A stretch of DNA of 64,000 nt from Parasponia andersonii (lineage: Eukaryota; Streptophyta; Magnoliopsida; Rosales; Cannabaceae). The position numbers were made by a program, and so were the translations under genes. Positions 55,641-64,000 of this stretch are shown here, piece after piece. How positions within the stretch are numbered: position 1 is the first letter of the stretch; each line of letters starts with the position of its first letter. The stretch is from NCBI GenBank assembly GCA_002914805.1, contig JXTB01000330.1, positions 32,746 through 96,745 of the forward strand, written 5' to 3'. Under the pieces are notes generated by a model, which did not search any database, had not been told where the DNA came from, and saw only the letters and a list, made by a program, of their open reading frames with translations.

Positions 55641-58600
55641 GAATATAATATAAGAATCAAAGTACAACCTCAAGCTGAAAGTTAAAATAAAAAAGAATAT
55701 TTTTTATACATTTCTCTTTTAAGCTCCCAAGTAGTTTCATCTTCCTTATGGTATTGTTAGAGAACCTTGCAAAGTGGTATTTCTCTGTTCTTAAGCACTT
55801 TGAACTCTCTTTCCAGTATTCGAACTAGTTGTTTATCATATGTTACATCTTATTGTATTGGTACTTCCACATACTGATTGATATGTGATAGATCAGGTAT
55901 GTAGTTTTTGAACATCGAGACATAAAATACATTGTGTACTCGGCTCAATTGTCATAGTAAATCTAAACGATATGCTACAGGCCTAATTCTAGTAATAATC
56001 TCAAATGGTCCAATATATCTTAGAACTAACTTGCCTTTAACTCTAAATCTACTAATCCCACGTCTTAACATGATTTTCAAGAATACTTAATCACCAACAT
56101 CGAACTCTACTGCGCGTCTCTTTGGATCTGCATAGCTTTTCTAATGACTCTGCATAACCTTGAGTTTGTCCCTCATCGTATTGATCTTTTCAGTAGTCTT
56201 TGGTATCAATTCAGGCCTATATCATGTTTTTCTGTACCAGCTTAACACAAAGGTGACCTGAATGGTCTCATATCTAATACTTCATATGGAGCCATGCTAA
56301 GACTATTTTGGTAGATATTACCGTAAGTAAACTCTACCAATGATAGATGATCATTCTAACTTCAACTAAAATTGAGTATACAAGAGTAAAGCATATCCTC
56401 TAGAATCTGAATAGTCCTCTCAGATTGGTAATATATATGAGAATGATGAGTTATACTAAGATTCAGTTTTGTTCCTAAAGTTCTCTAAAACTTGGATGTA
56501 AATCTTGGATCTCTGTCAGAAACTATGCTTAATGATACTCCATACAATCAAATAGTGTTATCAATATAGAGACAACTAAGTTTGTTGAGTGAAAAATCAG
56601 ACCTAATTGGTACGAAGTGAATGGCCTTCATTATCTGATCAACATTCACCCAAATTATGTTGTTTTTCCTTCGTGTCATTAGCAAACCTATTACAAGGTC
56701 CATAGTAATTTTATCTCATTTCCACTATGGTATGGGTAAAGCCTGTAATAATCTAGTTGGTCTCTAATATTCTGCTTTAACTTGCTAACATGTCATGCAC
56801 TTAGCCACAAATATAGCTACATCTTGTTTCATACTTTTTCACTAGTATTGTCTCTCTACATCATGATACATCTTTATACTACCAAGATGTATTATAAACT
56901 TGGACTTATAAGCCTCAATAAGAATGGTTTCTCTAAGGTAAGGGTCATTAGCTATAACTAACTTCCCTTTGAAAAATACAAATCCTTCTCTATTTGTATT
57001 CTAATCATCTATGTTGTCTCAAATTCACATCACATTGAGTGAAGAGATACTTTAAGCTCTTGTAATCAGAGAACACGTCAAATTTCATACCATATAAGTA
57101 ACATCTTCAAATCTTGAGATAAAAAATCACCGCTAAAAGTTCTAGGTCGTGGGTAAGATAATTATTCTCATGTGGCTTTAACTGATGAGAAGTATAAGAC
57201 ACTACCTTCCTATTCTATATCAAGATACATCCCAATCTAGAACTAGAAGCATTGGTGTACATGACATAAATTTCATTACTATTAGGAACTGCAAAAACAG
57301 GTGCAATTGTCGATTTCTTCTTTAATTCCATGAAAGCTTCATCACAATTATCATCCTAGGTGAACTTGATATCTTTTCTAGTTAACTCCATTAAGGGTTA
57401 AGCAATTCTCGAGAAATTCTCAAGAAAACGACGGTAATAGCCTGCTAAACTGAGAAAACTTCTTATCTCAATTGTATTCTTCGATCTTTCCCATTTTAGA
57501 ACATATTTTATTTTAGTAGGATTAACTTAAATACCTTTCGGTGAAATCACATGCCCCAACCATTTCACTTTTATTATCTAGAAGTCACAATTAGATCTCT
57601 TAGCATAAAGTTGATGATCTCCTAAGGTTTGAAGTATAAGTCTCAAGTGTTCGGTATGCTCTTCTTAAGTCTTGGAGTATATCAAGATATCGTTAATGAA
57701 GACAACCACAAACTGATCTAAATAAGGTCTATAAATTCTATTTATATGATCCAATTGCATAACTAAGAACTCAAAGTAGCCATAACGAGTCTTAAACACA
57801 GTTTTCGGTATATCTTCTTCTCAAATCTTCAACTAGTGATAATCCAATCTCAAATTGATCTTGGATAAAAGTCTTGATCTGCTGAGTTGGTCAAATAACT
57901 CATCAATCCTAAATAAAGGATATTTGTTCTTCACTATAAGCTGATTTAACTTCTACAATCAACATAGAGTCTAAGCATACCATCAGCTTTCTTGGCAAAC
58001 AATACAAGAGCACCCCATAGAGAGGTACTATTTCTAATGAATCCCTTTGACAAATGATCTTCCAGTTAATTTCTCAACTCAGTCATTTCTACTGGAGCCA
58101 TGCGATAGGCTGGAGTAGATACTAGCTGAGCTCCAGGAATCAAATCAATATAGAACTTGATCTCCCTGTCAGGTGGTAGTCCTAGTAAATACTCCGAAAA
58201 ATATCTGGAAACTCGCTAACCACTGATGTCCAAGAGTGTTGATCGGTGGTCCCCATCTCACTACTAATGGCAAACAAATTCCTGTAATATTCAAGTTTCT
58301 TCCTTACACCAATGCATGGTTTCAAAATTGGACTAGGTTTTAAAGGTTTCAAATGAACTTAATAAATAACAGGATACACATCATCTAGATAAAAAATAGC
58401 TCTCTTTTTGACACAATCAAGTGTAGCTCGATATTTAGATAACCAATCCATACTAAGAATCATATCAAATTATTGCAGAGGCAATAGAATCAAATCAGCT
58501 AATAATTCTTTACTGTCAATCACAATAAGATAATCATGACACATAATAGGAACATCAGCTATTCTACAAATTAGTGTGCCTAAGGTCAAAATAGGATCCA

Positions 58601-59940
58601 ATATAGAACATTCCAATCCTAATAATTTAGCAAACAACATGGATATAAAATTTTAGGAAGCACCAGTATCAAATAAAATATGTGTCCAAGAGTGTAAAAT
58701 GAGAATCATACCATCGATGACTCCTTTGCCAATATGATCACGACCATCTTCCATTCTGGTAATAGCAAATGCTTGACCAAAAACTTTCTCTTTTCCCTTG
58801 TTTTCTCTCCCTTGACTAGTTGACTGCTACTAGCTCCTGAACCGGTGCTAGTATATCCGCATCCTTCTTGATTACTAGAAGCTTGTAGAGTCTGAAAGCT
58901 CTTAGTGTAGCACGAGTACTATGGTTTATACTGGTGCTAGAACTGGGAACCAAAAGGTTGCTGATAATTTGAAGAGTTAGATGCTCGAGACTGACTCTAG
59001 GCAAGTCTCATCTGGTTACTCTAGAATAGTACAAATACACTATGGCTTCTCTGTAGTCTGCCTTGTGATAAGGCTAGAATCTGTTAGCCGAAGGGACATG
59101 ATTTCTTCTAGTTGCCCTGCTCATCCCAGTGAAAATATCCATATAGGCCAAATCGACTTTTCTGGAAAAACTACTCTCTTGAGAATTTTGTGCTTATCAC
59201 TACCCTTAGTTCTTCTTGTTGGCCTTTCTATCATTACCTCTATTCCTTAACTGTTCCCTCATGGTTGAGTGGTCATTAAGAAATGCTTCAGCTTTCTATG
59301 CGATAGTAATTAGATTAACCAGATTGTCAAACTGCTGAGTCATGATCGTTTCAAGAATGGCTAGCCTTAAGACTTCTATAAACTTGATAATCTGAAGAGT
59401 AGGGTCTGTTCCTGGTGCATAAGCATATTGTGTCATTTTCATGAATCAAATATAGTATACATTTATCATCATGTCACCTTATTTGAGTCGTTCACACTCC
59501 CTAATCATAGCAGCTCTATGATTAGCATATGCATAGTGGTCTCTAAACAATCCTTCAAAGATATTCCTGGTCATTTTAGTTTTTTGTCGTGATAGTTTGA
59601 TTGTATCCCACTAGTTGACAGCACTATTAGATAATTTGTAAGTGGCAAAGATCACTTGGAACTCAACTGGTATCCCAATAGTTGTGAAAATTCTTTTGAT
59701 ATCTCTGAGCCACTTCTTAGCTACAGTGAGATCCGGTTTACCATCAAAAGACAGTGGATTCAGCTAGATAAAATCCTTAAAACTACTAGCTTGACGACCC
59801 TCAGGATTTTGCTGAGCTCTTAGCCCTGGTATCTCTCGTAAGACATCATATAGATCTACTAGAAGATCAGGAACTTATTGTTGTAGTGGAGAAGTTTCGA
59901 TTCTTGGTCCTTGCTTTGATACTCTTCTCCTTGAAGGCAT
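55605..59940 (-). pseudogene. gypsy B gag-pol
   Basis: gag begins at ATG 59940 with MPSRRRVSKQGP, a common start of plant gypsy gag; capsid motifs follow (VAKKWLRDI near 59720, ATYKLSNSAVNWWD near 59640). Protease Asp-Thr-Gly-Ala-Ser lies at 58670-58656. [17 protein letters not shown], and FINDILIYS at 57701-57678, where the usual catalytic Asp-Asp reads Asn-Asp. Then LGHVISPKGI and SFLSLAGYYRRFLENFSRIA. RNase H includes [20 protein letters not shown] near 57030. Integrase segments (KAIHFVPIRSDFSLNKL, IVSDRDPRFTSKF, HSHIYYQSERTIQILEDML) lie at 56620-56390. Many stops and several frameshifts are present. Confidence 0.85.
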
Positions 59941-60050
59941 CTTACTAGTCTGTATTAATGCACTAAAGTCTCAGTGAGATAATGACATAATTTTATTGAA
60001 AACTAATTCTAATCTAATCTAACGGTGTCACATCCTAGGTAGATAAATAT

Positions 60051-60064
60051 CCGCTTTGATACCA
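60051..60064 (-). other. gypsy B primer-binding site
   Basis: On the minus strand TGGTATCAAAGCGG lies a few bases after the 5' LTR. It differs at one base from the plant initiator Met-tRNA primer sequence TGGTATCAGAGC. Confidence 0.85.
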
Positions 60065-60072
60065 AACTTTTC

Positions 60073-62333
60073 TATCACGGCTCAAACTCCAAATTAGTGG
60101 CAAAAAGAAAATTTCACAACTGGGAATTCAACAATAATTTTTGAAAACTTTATAAAATAGTTTTGATAATAAAATTCACACAGTTTCGTGATCACTGTTA
60201 GACGTAAATTATTAATAACATTTATAAAATGAAACTAAGCATCATCACCAATATTTTCACAATCTAGGCATAAAAGTTTTATAGACTAAATTCGTGAAAT
60301 GGGCCCTTAAGTGTTGTTACAAGCTAAGAAAGTAAATAACAATATTTACATCGTTACTAATTATTTAAACAGTAACAAGCTTCTCACTATTCTATTCCTA
60401 AACTCCCAAGGTCACACTGAGCACTACCTGAGAGGGAAAAAGTAAGGGGTGAGCATTCACATGTTCAGTAGAAATTCAATTATTTTTTTGAATGGATACA
60501 ATTTCTCAAACTTGTTTTGTTAGTACCTTTCAAATCCATTTATAAATCATGTTCATAAATAATTAAGATCTAGAATAATCACATACTCAAAACCAAAATC
60601 AAAACTGCATAATTGTATATATTATACATCAATAAAGTAAATGAGTGAGCTTTCATTCTCCTGTCACGACCTTGTAATACCTCTATAGCAGAGGTACCTA
60701 GTATCTTGACACTTCTCAAAGGAATATCAGCAAAATCTGTGCAGGGACCTATGTCTCACTTAGCGCTACAGAAACTCGCCAACGATCTGAACTACTGCGA
60801 TGAAATAATGGAACTCAATTGTGTGATCCTATGGTATAAAAATGTAACAGTTCACAATAACTATGCATCCAAAAGTTAAATCACGCTTTAAAATCCCACT
60901 TGGTATTATTTTGGGATTTACTGTAACATGGGCAGTACACCACTATTTTACCTCACAATCACAATTTAAAATTATTTATAAAAATTCATGCAATCTAATC
61001 CCAGTATAATCCAATATGTTTTAATAATTTGTCAAACCATCATAAAATTATAATTTTTCTTAAGTCAATTATAACACAATAATAAATCAAAACATATGTA
61101 AAAATTAGTCCATTGAACCCCTACCATGAGGTGGCAGCTATATCAAGGTAAAATACGCTCGAAAATCTCCTGTTGGTCACTGGGGTACTCGGACGATCGC
61201 TTCGAAATTTCGGTAAGCCCATTTTAAAAAGAGACATTTCCAATAGAGCTTCAGATTAAGAAACTGAGGTCACTACTGAATTCTTAGAACCTAAAAATGA
61301 TATGTTAGGCATATAATTTGTCAAATTTGGGTCCTAAGGCAGGACCCACCCTGTAGCATAGAAAATGACAATATTCACAAGCAACGTGCCTCGATTTTCG
61401 TTCCAATCCGAAATATATATTTTATATCAAAGTTTACCTCTCAACCTCACTGAGTCTGAATTTGAAGTCAGAATTCAGTTTCGAGGTCCATGCCTTAAAC
61501 AGGCTTAAAATTCGAGCATTACAAAAATGTCTATTTTTGTCTTTTATTGAAAAATGTCTACTTTGCAATCCAAAAATTAACACATTTCTGGACATCATTT
61601 TAATGCCTAATACCTCGTATTTATTCATAATTTTCCGTGCTCTACAATAACGTATAATTATTTCAGGCAAAATAACTCTCTAACAAAAAATTATAAAAAT
61701 CCTGCAAAATTTATTAGGAATATGGTGAAATTCTTACCGACGACAAGAAGACGGCCCAGACTAATCGAAAAATAATGGCAACGACAAAACGAATCCAACC
61801 GTGCTGTCGATGCTGTGAGACAACGTCTGACGAAGCGCCGATGAGCTAAAACCGATCTGCAATAATCGTCTTCGTAGCCTTCAATCTCTGGCATCAGGTG
61901 GCAGTTCATAGCGGACAGGCACATGGGCGGTGGGGGGCGATATTTCGGCTTCGAATGAATAGTAGCCGTCGACGAGGTTTACGAGAAATGGTTGAGGGCC
62001 TCGGGAAAAAGAAGAGAAGTTTCGGGGATCAATAAGAAATTTAAGGAACTATAGCACACGTGCTAGCTCCTGCACATTTGGTTACTATTTCCATTAATTG
62101 CATTTGGCCTAAATTTTAAAATATTCTTTCATTTATGCCCTCAATTATTTACTTTTTGGTCCTTGATTTCCACTTTTGTTTTCAGTTTTACCCTAATGAA
62201 TCTTGACTTTATTGTAACCGGATTTAACTCAGATATTTTAATTTGAATATTTCAGATATTTTCATTTAAATGCTTGAAAATGTGATTACTTTGAAAATTA
62301 CTCTTTTACCCTTTTATAAAATTGGATTTTACA
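60073..62333 (-). repeat. gypsy B 5' LTR
   Basis: On the minus strand it starts TGTAAAATCC (62333) and ends CGTGATA where the family end is CGTGACA, so its inner CA has become TA. It contains ACAAATTATATGCCTAACATA-type sequence matching the gypsy A block ACAAGTTATATGTCTAACCT. Confidence 0.9.
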
Positions 62334-62338
62334 ATTAT

Positions 62339-62602
62339 TATTATTATTATTTTCAGTGTTATATATTTGTTTATATTAGTGAGGTTTATTAAGAAGAATG
62401 TGCATTCGGTCATTAATAATATGGATTGTTTTCTATGAACTTTTCTTTGCAATTAAGAGGTATAACTTGTTAGTCTAATGACGTTATGTTCCATTTTTCA
62501 ATTTGTTAGTTACTAGAATGGGACGTGAAAAGGAACACTGCACAAACGTCGATATCGAGAAGCATGAAAGACATACAGATCATCAATATTCAAGTGAGAT
62601 TG

Positions 62603-62673
<71 letters not shown>

Positions 62674-63492
62674 AAAAGATACATAATAAAATCTCTATAA
62701 ATGAATGTTCAATAAACTAAAAAAGCATATTTAAATAATAAAATTTTCTAGTCCCAATTCAAATTAATGTACTAAATTAATGATTTCTCCACATGCATAA
62801 GACAATAATTTTTAAAATCTTTTTAGATTCAAAAAATATATAAATTAATTATTTATTTAAGACATAAAAGAAATAATACATAAGCATTCCCAATATAAGG
62901 AGTTTTTTCCTTATAAATTATATTTTCTTAATTCCATTCTTTTTCAAAATGCATCTAAAGTTATTTACTTTTTATTTGTACCTAAATTAAACGCAATCTC
63001 ATAGAACACATTCAATATATCATTTAGAATCTATTTGTAATAACTGAGACTCCAAAAGTAAAACTAATGTTAATTTATTGTTGTGAAATGTTTAGTAAGC
63101 GCACAAAATCATGGACAAGTAATAAGTAAGAGTATTGTGCTCATGAGAATTATGTTTCCTAATTACAGAATACATCTAACTCTAACTTTATTTTAATAAA
63201 TGAAAAAGGAAATTTTCATTAAAATAAAATAAATAACTAAATCAAAATAAATCAAAACACAATAAAAGCAACAGTACTAATTTATGAGCTAAAGATACCT
63301 AGAGTTTCCGATTTCACCAAGATTAATCATGTTTAAATATCCTAGTTTAATAAATCAAGTTCAATTCTATATATTGAGAGCAAATTCCTAAGCTCTCTCA
63401 AGCATAAATAATATACTCTAATAAGCAAATTTTCTATATCTCTATGAAAATTCAAATCTAATCAAAGTTCATTAAGATTAGAGAATTCTTAT
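62339..63492. other. AT-rich DNA with a long TA microsatellite
   Basis: A (TA)n run of about 64 bp occupies 62604-62668. The remainder is AT-rich without a recognisable gene. A short candidate exon at 62510-62593 was considered and not accepted. Confidence 0.55.
62604..62668. repeat. (TA)n microsatellite
   Basis: This is an uninterrupted TA dinucleotide run, the longest in the window. Confidence 0.9.
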
Positions 63493-64000
63493 TGTAAAAA
63501 CCCATTTTTTTTAAAGAACAAAACGGTCTTTTGACTAAAAAAAAATCAAAAACAGATTATATATATATCTTCTCTCTCTCCTCCCTCACGTTCCTCCCCC
63601 ACAGATCACTCTCTCTCTCTCTCTCTTTCTCTCCCTTGTCTCTCTCTCTCTCTCTCTCGGCCAAAGGGAGCCATGCCGTCGCCCAGCCACCATCCGGGCC
63701 GCCCACCGACCGGCGTCGCCTTGCCTCGCCACCACGAAGCCCCGCTGCCTATCGCCGCTTGCTGCCGCCGCCTGTGTCGCTGGAAAAAGCTATTAAAGCC
63801 GATTGGACCCATTTCGGAAATTCGGCCACCGGCGATGATTCCGGCCACCTTTTGGCCTCAAACTGGTCCCGTTGGATTCGTATCGTCGCAAGGATCATCA
63901 ACGTATATATATATATCAACTCCATTTTGCCCGGATTGAAAGTTGCCATTTTTGGTCATTTCGAGCTTTTGGTTGTTGTTCTCGATCCGGCTGTTGGATT
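63493..64000 (+). repeat. gypsy A LTR, 5' portion (continues beyond window)
   Basis: It starts TGTAAAAACCC and carries a CT-rich leader (63608-63659), a GC-rich block and the conserved CCGGCCACCTTTTGGCCTCA, TCGTATCGTCGCAAGGATCA and GAAAGTTGCCATTTTTGG found at 34973-35080. It is cut by the window end, so whether it is a solo LTR or the start of a full element is unknown. Confidence 0.8.

Larger units (their letters stand above)
53273..62333 (-). mobile_element. gypsy B: complete, decayed Ty3-gypsy element with 2.3-kb LTRs
   Basis: Two LTRs (53273-55604 and 60073-62333) flank a ~4.5-kb internal region. ATTAT is repeated directly outside each end (53268-53272 and 62334-62338), a perfect 5-bp target duplication within ATT-rich DNA. 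On the minus strand the order is 5' LTR, primer site, gag, protease, RT, RNase H, integrase, purine tract, 3' LTR. LTRs differ by frequent substitutions and small indels, so it is old. The LTR shares blocks with gypsy A, so the families are related. Confidence 0.9.

Noticed and set aside
62510..62593. Candidate 84-bp exon (acceptor TTGTTAG, donor GTGAGA) open in two frames
   Set aside because: It is short, both frames lack recognisable content, and it is followed by a TA microsatellite; chance is likely.

Overview
This is a strongly AT-rich window of nuclear DNA from a flowering plant, most likely a eudicot. The evidence is a multi-exon host gene with short exons and GT-AG introns plus one GC-AG intron, and a dense, nested layer of Ty1-copia, Ty3-gypsy and LINE elements that use initiator-Met-tRNA-type primer sites. 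No prokaryotic operon, tRNA, rRNA or CRISPR array was seen.

Layout. Positions 2-58 look like the last codons of a plus-strand gene running into the window. Positions 887-9591 hold the one gene that can be rebuilt completely: a minus-strand, 12-exon gene for a 355-residue, probably plastid-targeted protein of a family related to bacterial YaaW/UPF0174. Two G-boxes lie just upstream. Its long introns carry a decayed LINE piece and MITE-like DNA. From 9.7 to 15.3 kb there is AT-rich repeat debris, including a minus-strand copia 3' end and an LTR-like stretch. From 15.3 to 25.3 kb lies a plus-strand gypsy element ('gypsy A') whose 5' LTR is split by two insertions. The first insertion is the 3' half of a Sirevirus-type copia (env-like frame, several polypurine tracts, 3' LTR). 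From 25.3 to 27.7 kb are degenerate AT-rich repeats and a tandem array of roughly 225-bp units. From 27.7 to 34.5 kb lies the 5' half of a Sirevirus (5' LTR, gag, protease, RT, RNase H, with the integrase core deleted). A gypsy A solo LTR follows to 36.7 kb.

From 37.9 to 38.3 kb is a 215-bp tandem duplication that reads as identical. Two splice-compatible exons of an ankyrin/PGG-type gene (38.6 and 45.7 kb) flank a 5.4-kb Tnt1-like copia element (40.0-45.4 kb). From 45.9 to 49.7 kb are three diverged copies of an AT-rich repeat, a MITE-like segment and a 5'-truncated LINE with an RNase H domain and a poly(A) tail. A minus-strand gypsy A LTR fragment (50.4-51.3 kb) and a foldback cluster (51.8-52.9 kb) follow. 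From 53.27 to 62.33 kb is a complete but decayed minus-strand gypsy element ('gypsy B') with 2.3-kb LTRs and a perfect 5-bp target duplication. Another gypsy A LTR begins at 63.5 kb and runs off the window.

How it fits together. Only the 0.9-9.6 kb gene appears intact, with every exon junction keeping frame. All the transposon frames carry premature stops, mostly of the CAA-to-TAA, CGA-to-TGA and TGG-to-TAG type expected from cytosine deamination of methylated DNA. The least conventional signal is a family of perfect palindromes of 8 to 22 bp, centred on GTTGCAAC. It recurs in both Sirevirus halves, in LTRs and in coding sequence, and in the coding copies it always encodes a Val-Ala-Thr core.
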